Under the pieces are notes generated by a model. It saw only the letters and a program-made list of their open reading frames with translations. It was not told the origin of the DNA and made no database searches. From assembly GCA_965263335.1 (NCBI GenBank), contig CBDHHE010000001.1, positions 1,302,001 to 1,366,000 of the forward strand: a stretch of DNA of 64,000 bases, written 5' to 3'. This document shows positions 53,108 through 63,150 of this stretch, piece after piece. The translations under genes and the position numbers were made by a program. The number at the start of each line of letters is the position of its first letter. The stretch's first letter is position 1. This stretch comes from Thermohalobaculum sp965263335. GTDB taxonomy: Bacteria; Pseudomonadota; Alphaproteobacteria; Rhodobacterales; Rhodobacteraceae.

Positions 53108-53755
53108 TCATGCACCTTCCAAGCTAAGACGCGCCGAAAGCTCGGGCACTGCAATCATCTCGGCATAGGCCTCTGGCGGCGGCAGACCCTTCCAGAGCCG
53201 CGCCTGGGGCACATTGGCAGCCCCGCCGATCCACCAGCAGCTCATCTCAGCGTAGAAATCGCCCACATTGGCCTCGCGCAACGCTGCGAACATCTCGTTA
53301 ACTGTGACGGCAGGATCGGGCGTTTCTGTGGCAATCCCCGGCGGCGGCATGCCATCCAGCCCCTCGACCAGCGCTTCGTAGGTGCCCTCGTCCGACAACG
53401 TCGCCAGCATCAGGGTCTCGAGACGTGCAAACCAGTCTTCGTGGAGATCGGCCTCGGGCGGTGGCGGTGCGTCCGGGAAGCGTCCCAAAGCGCAGAGCGG
53501 GAAATAGCGACCGACCCCGTCCACGGAGGGCATCAACGCGCCCAGAACCGTTGCGCCAGCGATCCGCGGCCCCAACCAGAAGTGCCAGATCGGCGCTTGC
53601 AGGTAATGATCGAGCCAGGCCTCCCCGAGGCTTTTGCGGCTCGACGCCACGGCCTTTTGCAACCACGGATCGAGCACGGCCATGAGCTGCCGTTCGACCT
53701 GGTGCTGGACATAGTCGCGCCGCGCCGGAAGTTTGCCGAAGACGCCCACCCCCAT
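53108..53755 (-). CDS. tagF: Type VI secretion-associated protein TagF
   Basis: A 215-residue TagF (ImpM) protein: VFGKLPARRDYVQHQV opens it, then LDPWLQKAVASSRKSLGEAW, PIWHFWLGPRIAG and MPSVDGVGRYFPLCALGRFP. TagF is known as a posttranslational inhibitor of type VI assembly, in some bacteria together with the FHA protein. It sits between tssM and pppA. Confidence 0.93.
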   Translation of the reverse strand: MGVGVFGKLPARRDYVQHQVERQLMAVLDPWLQKAVASSRKSLGEAWLDHYLQAPIWHFWLGPRIAGATVLGALMPSVDGVGRYFPLCALGRFPDAPPPPEADLHEDWFARLETLMLATLSDEGTYEALVEGLDGMPPPGIATETPDPAVTVNEMFAALREANVGDFYAEMSCWWIGGAANVPQARLWKGLPPPEAYAEMIAVPELSARLSLEGA

Positions 53756-53762
53756 GACCGCC

Positions 53763-56700
53763 TCAGAACCCGATCGGGCAACGAAACTCGCTCAGCGCGG
53801 TCAGACTGAACGGATTTATCACCGACGACGCCTGTATGGTGAACGAGGCGTCCCGCCCGCCAATGGCAAAGTTCACCGACATGCTGTCACCCTGGTTCAG
53901 TGCGGCCCCCTGGCGGATGAGACGCATCAGGCCCCACTCGCCGGTTTGCGAGATCTCGTTGCGCTGCCCCGGCAACTCGGGTGTCATCGAGACGGCAACC
54001 CTGCCACCTGCGGGGCCGGGCCAGCTCATGGCAAGAGGCCGAGCCGCACGGTGATCGTACTCGAGCTTTTGTCCGTTCACATCGAACGTCACGGTATACG
54101 CGTCTGGGCTCAGCGTGACGGGGAGCACACTGAAGTTGACCGAAGGCAATCCGCCGCCGCCGGCAAAGAACGCATCCCGGATCAGTGCTGCCCGCTCGAA
54201 CTGGCGCAGTGCCTGGTTCGAGAGTGTGCGCGACAGGTCCGTGTCACCTCGCCAACGCCAGTTCTTCGCGGACTGGTCGACCATACCGACCAGCTTCTGC
54301 TCGAAGAACGTGTTCATGATCCCGTTCGGTCCAAAGAGCCGTGCGAAATCCGCCATCGGTACTTCACGCTGCGCATTTCCGAAGAACGGATAACGGTTCG
54401 AGATGATCTGCTGGCATTGTCGCGCCACCTGATCGCCCAGCGCCTGGTTGAGCTGTGACTTGGATGAGCCGACGGCGATGCCCTCGAGCGTCAGTGCCGC
54501 GTCCTCGGTCATGTTGGCGACCATACCGGGCATGCGAGCCATCTCGGCCTTCAAAGCCTGCAGCTCCGCCTGCATGTTGACGAGACCTTGCTGACGCGCC
54601 TCACCGCCCGCCTTCATAAGGTTCATCGCCTGGTAGAGGCTGTTGAAACGGCTGATCAGATTGTCAACCGGCGCCTGCCCCCCTGCTGCGGCAGCCGCAA
54701 ACTCGTGAAGCTGCTTGAAGTGCGCCTCGATCTCTTCGCCGTAGTTGATGGCGACGCCGCCGCTTTCCTGATCGAGCGTGTTGAGCGCAAGTCCAACGCC
54801 TGCCTGTGCTGCCTTCCCGGCCTGGCCCAACCTGCCTGCGGCCTTGGTCGCAGCCTTGGCACCGGCCTGCTCGAGTGCAGCATTTCCACCCTCGCCTTCC
54901 GGCTCTCCCCGCACTTCCGTGAGTTTGGTCTCCTCGGTGAGCGAGATCATAAGCTGGCGCAGCGGTGACGTGGGGGCGGCCAGTGCACTCATCACCGTGA
55001 GATCGTCACCGCCACCGACCGAGGCGATGCGCAGTCGGGACATCTGCTCGTCCCAGGCGTTCGTGAACTCGGCCCGGTAGTGCCCCATGATGTCGCGACG
55101 GATCGTTGCGAACTGGGCGTCGATTGCAGCCTGGCTGCCAACGTCCCCCAGCACCCAACGCTCGCTCTTGATGCGCTCGATCATGAAGTCCATCTGGCTG
55201 AGAACGCCATCGTGGAAGCCTTCATACGTGAAGAAACCCGGTACCTCGACCTGATCGAGCGGCGCCCCGTCACGGGTCTCGAACACCAGCGCCGCATCGG
55301 GGCCGCCGCGCCGTGCCGCATTCCATGCGGGGTAGGCTCGACCCTCGGCGTTGGTCTTCATCAGCGTATAGGCCCGGTCTGCGACAGGCATGCGCGCGAG
55401 CGTGCGCTGCGCTTCCTCGACCAACGGTCCGTTCAGTGCCACCGCCGAGGACGGACGCTCCATCGCCGCCTCAAGGTGATCCATCAGACGCTCGCGACCC
55501 TTGGCGTTCGATGCGCCGGGATAGAGGTTCTCCCAGTCCCGCGACATCCAGGTCTTGACGAGTTCCTCGTCCATCCGGGCCTGACCCCCAAGCATGAGGT
55601 AGACCTTCAGCCCTTCATAGACGAACGCCGTGTTCTTGATGTTCTTTTCCAGAAGCTGCTCGAGGCGGTAGATGAGCCGCGGCAGCAGCAAGCGGTCAAG
55701 CGCGTCGCGATAGGTTTCGGTATTGGCATCGCGCAGCCGGTCATGCTGGCTCAGCCCGAACCCCGCAGTGACCGGCACCGGGTCACCTTGGCTTGCATAG
55801 CCCGCAGGCATGAAGCGCAGCTTGTCCAGCGGCTGCAACACGGTGTGCAGATCGCCGTCGCCGACCTTGGTCTCGTTGATGATGTTCGATGCGAGCTCAC
55901 GGTACTCATCGACCGCATGGTCCGTCTGCGCCTGCAGCTCCGAGTTCTGAAGGTAGCTGTACCCCCATAAACCGCCGACACTTCCCACCCCGAGGAAGAG
56001 CAGCACATACATCACGCTCTTGACGATGAAGTTGCGCCGGACATGCGCGAGGTTCGTAGAGACCCAGCCAGACTCCGGAAAGATCACACGCTGCAACAGA
56101 TCAGTCAGGAAGAAGCTCTTGCCCTGCCCCGAGAACGGTGCCACCGCCGCCCCCTTGGTACCGAAGTTTCGGCCCAGAGCTCCGATGACACGATCGATCG
56201 GGGTGCCTTCCTGTGTGCCCGACGTGAAATAGACACCGCGGATTGCCGCCTCAGACTGGTAGCGCGAGGGTTCGAAAACCTTCACGAGGAACGTGTTCAC
56301 CTGCTCCTTCAGGGACGCCATCTGCGCTGGGAAGCTGAAGATCAATGCACGCGCGCGGGCATCAGGCTCCATCTCCATCCGGTCGGTCATCTGGTCCGAG
56401 AGCGCCATCATCAGCTCATCGAACTCCTCGGCAAACGCCGCGACCATATTGTCGGTCTTTTGCTTCGGATTGAATGTCGTGCCCCAAACCATCGCGCGTT
56501 GTTCTGGGGCTAGATCACCGAAGAACTCCATGAACCCCGCCACCAGGTCGAGCTTGGTCAGCATCACATAGACCGGGAAGCTGATTTTCAGCTTGGTGTG
56601 AAGCTCATCTAGACGGCGCCTGATCGCGTTGGCGTGCAGCTCGATCTCATGGGTGGGAAGCGTCAGCAGATCCTCAACGGAAATGCAGACCAGAACCCCG

Positions 56701-57290
56701 TTGATGGGCTGGCGAGGCCGGTGCTCTGCCAGCATGTCCAGAAAGCCGGTCCAGCTGCGTGCATCCGCCTCGCTGTCGGAGTCCTGCGTCGTGTAACGCC
56801 CGGCGGTATCGATGATCACCGCCTCTTCCGTGAACCACCAGTCGCAGTGACGCGTGCCGCCCACGCCCGCGATCGCCTCCGCGCCCCCTGGCCCAGCCAG
56901 CGGAAACTTCAGACCCGAATTGACGAGCGCCGTCGTCTTGCCGGACCCCGGCGGCCCGATGATGATGTACCACGGCAGCTCATAGAGATAGGCCGAGCCA
57001 CTTCTGCCTGACGACTTCTTCAGCGTCCCCAACGCATCTTGCAGTTTGTCCTTGAGGATCGGCGTGTCGTCCGCGGCGCTCTCCGCGATGCCTTCCTCAA
57101 GGCCCGCGGCCGCCCGACGGCGGCGCATCATCCCAAGCATCCAGATCAGCCCGGCGACCACCCAGACAACGCCGATCGAAGGCACCAGGTAAATGAGCTG
57201 ATCGAGCTCGAGATAGGTCAGACCGAACCAGATCAGTGCACTGAGCGCGATCAGCCCAAGGACGGTGAATATGATTTTGAGGATTTTCAT
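53763..57290 (-). CDS. tssM: Type VI secretion membrane protein TssM (IcmF)
   Basis: A 1175-residue inner-membrane protein of the baseplate-membrane complex. Two helices at the N-terminus (about 5-26 and 33-54), an intact Walker A at 112-120 (GPPGSGKTT), a third helix near residue 430 (SVMYVLLFLGVGSVGGLWGY) and a long periplasmic part with the C-terminal FDVNGQKLEYDHRAARPLAM and MSWPGP. The Walker site is complete, so ATP or GTP binding is likely. Follows tssL by about 20 nt. Confidence 0.95.
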   Translation of the reverse strand: MKILKIIFTVLGLIALSALIWFGLTYLELDQLIYLVPSIGVVWVVAGLIWMLGMMRRRRAAAGLEEGIAESAADDTPILKDKLQDALGTLKKSSGRSGSAYLYELPWYIIIGPPGSGKTTALVNSGLKFPLAGPGGAEAIAGVGGTRHCDWWFTEEAVIIDTAGRYTTQDSDSEADARSWTGFLDMLAEHRPRQPINGVLVCISVEDLLTLPTHEIELHANAIRRRLDELHTKLKISFPVYVMLTKLDLVAGFMEFFGDLAPEQRAMVWGTTFNPKQKTDNMVAAFAEEFDELMMALSDQMTDRMEMEPDARARALIFSFPAQMASLKEQVNTFLVKVFEPSRYQSEAAIRGVYFTSGTQEGTPIDRVIGALGRNFGTKGAAVAPFSGQGKSFFLTDLLQRVIFPESGWVSTNLAHVRRNFIVKSVMYVLLFLGVGSVGGLWGYSYLQNSELQAQTDHAVDEYRELASNIINETKVGDGDLHTVLQPLDKLRFMPAGYASQGDPVPVTAGFGLSQHDRLRDANTETYRDALDRLLLPRLIYRLEQLLEKNIKNTAFVYEGLKVYLMLGGQARMDEELVKTWMSRDWENLYPGASNAKGRERLMDHLEAAMERPSSAVALNGPLVEEAQRTLARMPVADRAYTLMKTNAEGRAYPAWNAARRGGPDAALVFETRDGAPLDQVEVPGFFTYEGFHDGVLSQMDFMIERIKSERWVLGDVGSQAAIDAQFATIRRDIMGHYRAEFTNAWDEQMSRLRIASVGGGDDLTVMSALAAPTSPLRQLMISLTEETKLTEVRGEPEGEGGNAALEQAGAKAATKAAGRLGQAGKAAQAGVGLALNTLDQESGGVAINYGEEIEAHFKQLHEFAAAAAGGQAPVDNLISRFNSLYQAMNLMKAGGEARQQGLVNMQAELQALKAEMARMPGMVANMTEDAALTLEGIAVGSSKSQLNQALGDQVARQCQQIISNRYPFFGNAQREVPMADFARLFGPNGIMNTFFEQKLVGMVDQSAKNWRWRGDTDLSRTLSNQALRQFERAALIRDAFFAGGGGLPSVNFSVLPVTLSPDAYTVTFDVNGQKLEYDHRAARPLAMSWPGPAGGRVAVSMTPELPGQRNEISQTGEWGLMRLIRQGAALNQGDSMSVNFAIGGRDASFTIQASSVINPFSLTALSEFRCPIGF

Positions 57291-57309
57291 GAGCGCGGCT
57301 CCTCTGTCC

Positions 57310-58731
57310 CTACTGGGTACGCTCGATCAAGAGTTCCACTCGCCGATTTTCTGGCCAGCAGTTGCGATCCTCGGCCGGCCTGCAGACCGGATCATCAGGG
57401 CCCCGTCCCTGAACCTGCGTGCGAATGTCGGGCGGTGCGCTTGGCGCGATAGCGTCAAGGACCGATTGCGCGCGGGCCTTCGACAGCTCGTGGTTCGATG
57501 ACCAGCGCGACGCCGCCGACAACGGTTGGGCATCAGAATGACCCAGCGCGACCACCCGGCCATGCTTGAGCCCCTTGCTGCTGAGAAGCTCGGTCTCCTT
57601 GACGAAAACTTCCCCGATCCGGGGCGCGAGCCCGCCACGGAACTCGCCGCTCACTTCTGCCTTCCCCGAAGGGAACAGGATCTTGTTCGACATGCGCACG
57701 ATGATGAAGTTGGCGTCGAGATACTCGGCGGAGACAAGACCCTGATTGATCTCGTTGGTCAGCGCCGCCTGAATGCGCTCGAGCTGACCGTGATCGACCG
57801 CTGCGGGCGGTGGCGGTGGCGGCGGTGGAGGTGGGGCCGCTGCAAACGCTGCGCGCTCGATCTCGATGCCCTGTGAGGGATGGATCGACGCGATCTCGGT
57901 CGTCAGGGCGGTGGATTCCGAAGAAAGCGCTGTCCTGAGGCCAAAGAACAGACCCACCAGCAGCATCGCCATCAAAGCCGCGACCGCCCAGAAGGGGATC
58001 TGGACGCCCATCGCCTTGCGGTTGACCTCCATCCCTTTCCAGTTCGGCGAGAGATTCCAGCCGCCACCCTGTGTCACCCCGCGCAATGCCTGATAGACCT
58101 CGCGCTTGATGCGCATCAGCTCGTTGCCGCCCTGCGGCGAGGTCCGATGCATGCCTTCGAACCCGAGCGCCAAACAGGTATACTTGAGCTCGAGCACATC
58201 GTAGTTCGAACCCGGATTCTTCAGGGCTTCAGCAAGGTTGTCAAAGAACCGCGTGCCGCCAATCCTTTCGCCAAAGAAGCGCCCCAGCATCGGGTCCTGG
58301 GTCCAGATCGCCCGATCCTCGCCTGGGAGGTTCTGAACGATGTCGTCCGCCGTCGCTGCCAATGCGTATTTCGCGGTCTTCAATTGCTCGGGATAGGCGC
58401 CCTTCTCGGTCGCCGCGGCCTCGAAGCCTTCGATCGAGCGCGAGACCGACTGCTTGAGATCGGTAAAGCTCGCCTGGGTCATCGCATTGCGCAGCCGCCC
58501 GAGCAAGTCGAGCAACGGCCCGGCCGCAGCAATCAGCGGATTGGCCCCGGGCGTCTCGAGCTTGGTCACCTCGGCGCTGCCCGTGCGCGCCTGCATCTGC
58601 GGCTGCTGAGGCTGTGCGACCGGCGCTGCGGCGGCTGCAGGATCAGGGTTTGCGGGTCGACCACCCGGTTGCGGGCGGATGATCGTGCGGTCTTTCTGTC
58701 CGAAGGGATCGAAGGGGTCTCCACCGCTCAT
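57310..58731 (-). CDS. tssL: Type VI secretion protein TssL with OmpA domain
   Basis: About 473 residues. A DotU-like cytosolic domain (LLDLLGRLRNAMTQASFTDL, YALAATADDIVQNLPG) leads to one membrane helix (FWAVAALMAMLLVGLFFGLR), a run of about ten prolines, and a peptidoglycan-binding OmpA/MotB domain (ILFPSGKAEVSGEF, NHELSKARAQSVLDAI, PENRRVELLI). This extended TssL anchors the secretion complex to the wall. The ATG at 58731 overlaps the tssK stop and is preferred over 58779. Confidence 0.94.
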   Translation of the reverse strand: MSGGDPFDPFGQKDRTIIRPQPGGRPANPDPAAAAAPVAQPQQPQMQARTGSAEVTKLETPGANPLIAAAGPLLDLLGRLRNAMTQASFTDLKQSVSRSIEGFEAAATEKGAYPEQLKTAKYALAATADDIVQNLPGEDRAIWTQDPMLGRFFGERIGGTRFFDNLAEALKNPGSNYDVLELKYTCLALGFEGMHRTSPQGGNELMRIKREVYQALRGVTQGGGWNLSPNWKGMEVNRKAMGVQIPFWAVAALMAMLLVGLFFGLRTALSSESTALTTEIASIHPSQGIEIERAAFAAAPPPPPPPPPPAAVDHGQLERIQAALTNEINQGLVSAEYLDANFIIVRMSNKILFPSGKAEVSGEFRGGLAPRIGEVFVKETELLSSKGLKHGRVVALGHSDAQPLSAASRWSSNHELSKARAQSVLDAIAPSAPPDIRTQVQGRGPDDPVCRPAEDRNCWPENRRVELLIERTQ

Positions 58732-60065
58732 TTCGCATCCTCTCTCACCGCCCAGAATTCGAGCTTGAGATCCGGCCAATCACCCGAGAAGTGCATACCG
58801 ACAGCGGGCGCTTGGCTGAACTCGGTCCAGAGCGGCGTGTTTCTGTCGAGCCGGAAGTATACATGATCTGTCAGCGCGCGTATCTGGCGCGGTGGTGTGG
58901 GCAGATGCACCAGCGGGATGCCCGGCAGGTGCGCATGGATGATGTCCTGCATCTTTGTTGACGGGCCCAGCTTGAAGAGCTGCGGGAACTGCTGCTGAAT
59001 CTCCGTGAGCTGCTTTGCCGCCGCCACCTCGATGACAAAGGTTGCGTGCTGGAACAAGCCTCTGTCGCGGATCGGCGACACATAGGCGTTCTGCGCCCTC
59101 TCCACGAGTTCGAGCCGGATGGCACGGCGCTCCATCCTGGCGCTCAGCGCGCCCTGGAGATCGCGCAGCACCGGTGCGAAGGTGTCCGCCAGATTGTCAT
59201 GGTCGTAGGCTGGGTAGATGCTCGCCATCCGCTGCGCCGAGGCGAACGTGGCGAGCTCTCCCGCGAGACCAATCAGACGCTCATAGAGCCGTTCCGGGTG
59301 CACGTATTGCGATCCGCGCAGATGGCGCAGCACCGGTATCTCGCGGTTGAGAACCTGCAGGATGAAGTAGTCCGCATACTGCAGCCCGCCCCCGGCGGTT
59401 GGATCGGCAGCGTAGCGTGCAAGTTCCTCGAGCTTCGTCTCGATCCAGCCGATCACCCGATCAATGATGCCGCTGAACCCGGCATGGGCCTGCGTGATGA
59501 CGGCGGGCGGCAGATAGCGTTGATCGAAGACGATGGTCTTGTCCTGGATCTCGACGATCCGGGCCAGGCCGATCTGGATGTAGCCGGATTTCGAGCCGTC
59601 CATCCGTTCGTAGGCAAGCCGCGGATAGGCGATGTCGATCTCTTCCTCCATCCGGGTCTCGGCTGCCGAGTCTATGACACTCCCGCTGGCCCGCCAGTAC
59701 CGCGACGCACTGTCCGAGTCCGGAAAATCAATCTCGCGCGAATTGCGCGCAATTGCAGGCAGAGACAGCCCGACAAGCATGTTCGATGTTTTCTCGTCCA
59801 GTGCGAGAGGTTCCGGCAAAGGCGAGGTATCCGGCACATCGAAGCAGGAGCCGTCCGGCAGGATACCCGCACACCGGCGCACCGCGAACTTGCCCTGCTG
59901 CGCGAGATCCTGATCTATCTCGAGCGCCGTGATGCCCCAGGGATAGGGCGTGATCCGCCCGACCCTGGCCCGCAGCATTTGATCATGGTATCGATCCGCC
60001 TGCTGAAAGTGCTGCGGTCGCAGAAAGAGCCCTTCGGTCCAAGCAACCTTGTTGTTCCAGGTCAT
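58728..60065 (-). CDS. tssK: Type VI secretion baseplate protein TssK
   Basis: A 445-residue TssK: the start NNKVAWTEGLFLRPQHFQQA is highly characteristic, followed by ALEIDQDLAQQGKFAVRRC, GLSLPAIARNSREIDFPD and the C-terminal GIPLVHLPTPPRQIRALTDH and VYFRLDR. TssK links the baseplate to TssM/TssL. Overlaps tssL by 4 nt. Confidence 0.96.
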   Translation of the reverse strand: MTWNNKVAWTEGLFLRPQHFQQADRYHDQMLRARVGRITPYPWGITALEIDQDLAQQGKFAVRRCAGILPDGSCFDVPDTSPLPEPLALDEKTSNMLVGLSLPAIARNSREIDFPDSDSASRYWRASGSVIDSAAETRMEEEIDIAYPRLAYERMDGSKSGYIQIGLARIVEIQDKTIVFDQRYLPPAVITQAHAGFSGIIDRVIGWIETKLEELARYAADPTAGGGLQYADYFILQVLNREIPVLRHLRGSQYVHPERLYERLIGLAGELATFASAQRMASIYPAYDHDNLADTFAPVLRDLQGALSARMERRAIRLELVERAQNAYVSPIRDRGLFQHATFVIEVAAAKQLTEIQQQFPQLFKLGPSTKMQDIIHAHLPGIPLVHLPTPPRQIRALTDHVYFRLDRNTPLWTEFSQAPAVGMHFSGDWPDLKLEFWAVREDAK

Positions 60066-60110
60066 CGCAGGGCTCCAATCACGCGCACCGTCACTGCGTC
60101 GAGCGCATGC

Positions 60111-60581
60111 TCAATCGATCTTGACACCGCTGCCCCCGATCTCGGCCAGCAACAGGGTGACTTCATTCTCCTCAACCGTCGCCTTCGCCCGCCACTTTGC
60201 CGTCTCGATTTGGCGATAGGCCACAGCAATGCCGACCTGCGTGATGCCGTCGGGCAGCTCGAAGATCCGCTTCTCCGTCTTGCCAGGCACCACAACCATG
60301 CGTGCGATCCGGGTCATGGTCTCCGCCAACGCTCCGAGCTCGTCACCCAGGAGAGCGTCCTGCTCGGCTGTCTCGAACGGCGCACCCGGCTTCAAGGCAT
60401 AGAGAAACACCACCGACGGGCTCGCGCGCCCTGTCGGGTCCGGGTTCGCCTCTTCCGTCGCCGTCACGTTGACCTGCGCAACCGTCGGCTCGGGTGGCGG
60501 CGGTGGCGGGTCTGAAGAGCATCCGGCAGCCAACACACCAAGCAACGCAACGAAAGCCAGCGACCGTGCGATCCTTACCAT
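60111..60581 (-). CDS. tssJ: Type VI secretion lipoprotein TssJ
   Basis: About 156 residues. A lipoprotein signal with lipobox LAAGC, then a run of prolines (SSDPPPPPPEPTVAQ) and a transthyretin-like domain: VTATEEANPDPTGRASPSVV, FLYALKPGAPFETAEQDALL and ITQVGIAVAYRQIETAKWRA. It anchors TssM to the outer membrane. The ATG at 60581 follows AGAGGAG; the longer frame to 60614 is not supported. Confidence 0.93.
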   Translation of the reverse strand: MVRIARSLAFVALLGVLAAGCSSDPPPPPPEPTVAQVNVTATEEANPDPTGRASPSVVFLYALKPGAPFETAEQDALLGDELGALAETMTRIARMVVVPGKTEKRIFELPDGITQVGIAVAYRQIETAKWRAKATVEENEVTLLLAEIGGSGVKID

Positions 60582-60644
60582 GCCAGAACTCCTCTGCGGC
60601 GGCATACACAGCATGCCCCTCGGCCGAACCCGTTCGTCATTTCA

Positions 60645-62294
60645 TCACCTCTGCCGGTCATACATGTCCGAGAACAGGATCATGAACGCGTCCACCATAC
60701 CCCTCTCGTGACGCGCGGATTTCGCCTTGTAACGCTCGACATAGGTGTCCCAGAGCTTGGCGCGGTGCGAGCTGACAAGACCTGCGAGCCCACCTTCTTT
60801 TTCAGTGGCTCCCGCGATCAGTTCAGGATCGAGATCCTCGATCAGCGCCTGAAGGGCCTGCTGCATGGCGCCAAAGGTTTGCATCTGGTGCTTCTGGAGA
60901 TCGGCGAAGCTGTCATTCAGCGTCTGATGCGCATCGAGATAGCTGCGTGTCTTTTCACCGAACATGATCCGCATCGCTTCGACGGCGTTTGGCGAAAACT
61001 TGAGCGCGTTGTTTTCCAGAGCGCCGATCATCGTGCGTTCTGACGAGCGCATGGCGCTTTTGGTCTCGGCCCGTGCGCGCAGCATGACGCGGAGGCTTTC
61101 CGCCACCACGGCCATGAGCGTGCCAAGCTGTTCGGCAAAGGCCTCCTCGGAATCGGCCCACACGGCCCCGGCTGGCAGCCCTGCACCACGCTCGAACGCT
61201 GCGATGAACTCGCCTGCGGCGGCCGGTGCGGCAGGCGCGGACTTCTCCCGCGCGGCAGGCGCTTCCTCCGTCTCTCCGTCCGCCCACTGACTTGCCAGAC
61301 CTCGCGACCGGCCAAAGAGATTTCCGGGCTCCTGCTTTGGCGTGGGCTCTGGCGCGGCAGGTTGCTCCGCCTCGACGGATGGTTCGGGCGCAGGAACCGG
61401 GTCCGGCTCGTGTGGGGCGGCGGATGCCTGGCCTGCCGGCTCTGGCGGCAAAGAAGGATCCGCAGGCTCGGGAGGAGCGAACAGGTCGGAACCGTCTGCA
61501 GACAGCTCCTCGCGCGCCGGCTCGGGATCGGGTGGCGGCACGGGCTCTGCCACAGGCGGGGCCGCGGGGGGCGCGGCTGCCGGAGTGTCCGCCGGGGCCG
61601 GATCGGATCCCAAGGCAGCGCGCCAGTCGGGCGGCACGGCATCGGTGCTGCCAGATGTGTCAGAGCTGGCCGGGGTGTCCCAGTCCATCCCCTTCGAGCC
61701 TCCGCCGGCGATATCTGAAAGCGACGACGAAACGCTCCAAAGATCATCAGCCGGTGCTTCGGGCGGCGCGGGCTTAACTTCACCCATGCTCCAGGAGATG
61801 TTCTCCTCGGCCAGATCAGTGGGTCCCCGTGGCTGATCCAGCGACGGGTCAGGTGCGCGGGCCCGCGCCGCGAAGTCGCGCGTATCGACGGCCTCCGCCG
61901 CATCCGAGATGTCGCCCCAGGGGTCGGCGCCCGGGGTTGCCGAAGATGCCGGCGGAGCTGCTTCCTGCTCGCCGCTGATTGTCACGCCAATAATGTACTG
62001 ACCTATGGTTATGCGGTCGCCATCCTCGAGCCTGTGTGGCTCGGTCAGGCGTCCGGGCCGCCCGTTCATCGTCGTGCCGTTCGTCGAGACGTCGTGCAGC
62101 CAGTAGCCGCCGTCACGATAACGCAGCTCACAATGCTTGCCTGAAATGAAGCGCTCGGGGTCAGGCAGTGTCCAGTCTAGATAGGGATCGCGTCCAATGT
62201 CGATGCCGCGCCGGTCAATCTCCATCGAAACCGGCCCACCATCGGGCAGCGTGTCCTTATTCTCTATGCGCAGAACCAAGGGCAATTTCTTCAC
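60645..62294 (-). CDS. tagH: Type VI secretion FHA-domain protein TagH
   Basis: A 549-residue protein. The N-terminal FHA domain (DIGRDPYLDWTLPDPERFIS, GKHCELRYRDGGYWLHDVST, NGTTMNGRPG) reads phosphothreonine. A long Pro/Ala/Glu-rich middle (about 110-360) is followed by the TagH-type C-terminal domain (ALENNALKFSPNAVEAMRIM, HQTLNDSFADLQKHQMQTFG). It is the expected target of PpkA. The start appears to be GTG at 62294. Confidence 0.93.
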   Translation of the reverse strand: MKKLPLVLRIENKDTLPDGGPVSMEIDRRGIDIGRDPYLDWTLPDPERFISGKHCELRYRDGGYWLHDVSTNGTTMNGRPGRLTEPHRLEDGDRITIGQYIIGVTISGEQEAAPPASSATPGADPWGDISDAAEAVDTRDFAARARAPDPSLDQPRGPTDLAEENISWSMGEVKPAPPEAPADDLWSVSSSLSDIAGGGSKGMDWDTPASSDTSGSTDAVPPDWRAALGSDPAPADTPAAAPPAAPPVAEPVPPPDPEPAREELSADGSDLFAPPEPADPSLPPEPAGQASAAPHEPDPVPAPEPSVEAEQPAAPEPTPKQEPGNLFGRSRGLASQWADGETEEAPAAREKSAPAAPAAAGEFIAAFERGAGLPAGAVWADSEEAFAEQLGTLMAVVAESLRVMLRARAETKSAMRSSERTMIGALENNALKFSPNAVEAMRIMFGEKTRSYLDAHQTLNDSFADLQKHQMQTFGAMQQALQALIEDLDPELIAGATEKEGGLAGLVSSHRAKLWDTYVERYKAKSARHERGMVDAFMILFSDMYDRQR

Positions 62295-62379
62295 CTAAAA
62301 GCGGAATTTCTTCTGTGATCAGTCTGCGGCACTTCCACTCCTTGTCAATATTCGGCGTCGCTGGGTCAGCGGATGACGC

Positions 62380-62994
62380 CTACTCGACGTGTTCCGGCGC
62401 ATTGGTTGCAAGGGCTTCGCGATACTTCTTCCAAGGCGCCCCCCCGTCACCACCGCTCGCGAAGTCGAGAGCGCTGTCGACCGCTGTGCGCAACTTGGCC
62501 AGCCGTGCGAGCGGGTCCTCATCGACCCCGCCCAACAGGACGGCCATCGCAGCGCTCTTGCCGGAGATTTCCGGCGCGGGCGGCACGGCTTGAAGCCCCG
62601 CGGGCGCCATCGAGCCGCTGGTTGTGAAGGCCGCGAAGGCGATCCAGGCCCCGGCACCTTCGAAGTAGGCATCTTCCGCGAACTTTCCGGCGGCGACACG
62701 CTGCTCCTCCTCGGGTGTCTTCACCCAGGCCTCTGCGACGCGCAAGCCTCCCGCGACGCTCGGCTCTGTGAGATCGAGTGCCTTCAGGCATAGACATGCC
62801 CACCAAACCGCCTCGCGTTTCGGCAAAGCAAGTGCCGTGAAGATGATCGCCGCAGTCGGATCCTCGAGGGCCGCAAGTGCCCTCATGTGATCCTCCGGAG
62901 ACACGTCTTGAGGCACCTCGCCAATGTCGGGCGCGGCCTGTGGAAATGCTTCGACGACCTGTGACGCGGTCGTGAAACGGATGCGGCGACTCAT
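62380..62994 (-). CDS. Type VI cluster protein of unknown function
   Basis: A 204-residue protein, mostly helical, without signal peptide: FTTASQVVEAFPQAAPDIGE, AIIFTALALPKREAVWWACL and VAEAWVKTPEEEQRVAAGKF. It resembles proteins found beside FHA genes in alphaproteobacterial type VI clusters (possibly DUF6931; not certain). Placed between tssH and tagH, so a regulatory or structural role in secretion is inferred. Confidence 0.72.
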   Translation of the reverse strand: MSRRIRFTTASQVVEAFPQAAPDIGEVPQDVSPEDHMRALAALEDPTAAIIFTALALPKREAVWWACLCLKALDLTEPSVAGGLRVAEAWVKTPEEEQRVAAGKFAEDAYFEGAGAWIAFAAFTTSGSMAPAGLQAVPPAPEISGKSAAMAVLLGGVDEDPLARLAKLRTAVDSALDFASGGDGGAPWKKYREALATNAPEHVE

Positions 62995-63150
62995 ATTCAG
63001 CTCCCCCAGCAGGTCGCGCGACGGCAGTAGAGCCTAAGCCCAAGTAGAATACAACAGAACCCGGCTCTGGAAGTAGCATCTATCACATCTCGCACACCTT
63101 CATCGTGCTTGCTGACGAGCGCAGAGTTGACCCGCGCTCGGGGCCCCGGA

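Noticed and set aside
59046..60515. A 489-codon plus-strand frame
   Set aside because: Antisense to tssK and tssJ, both firmly identified.
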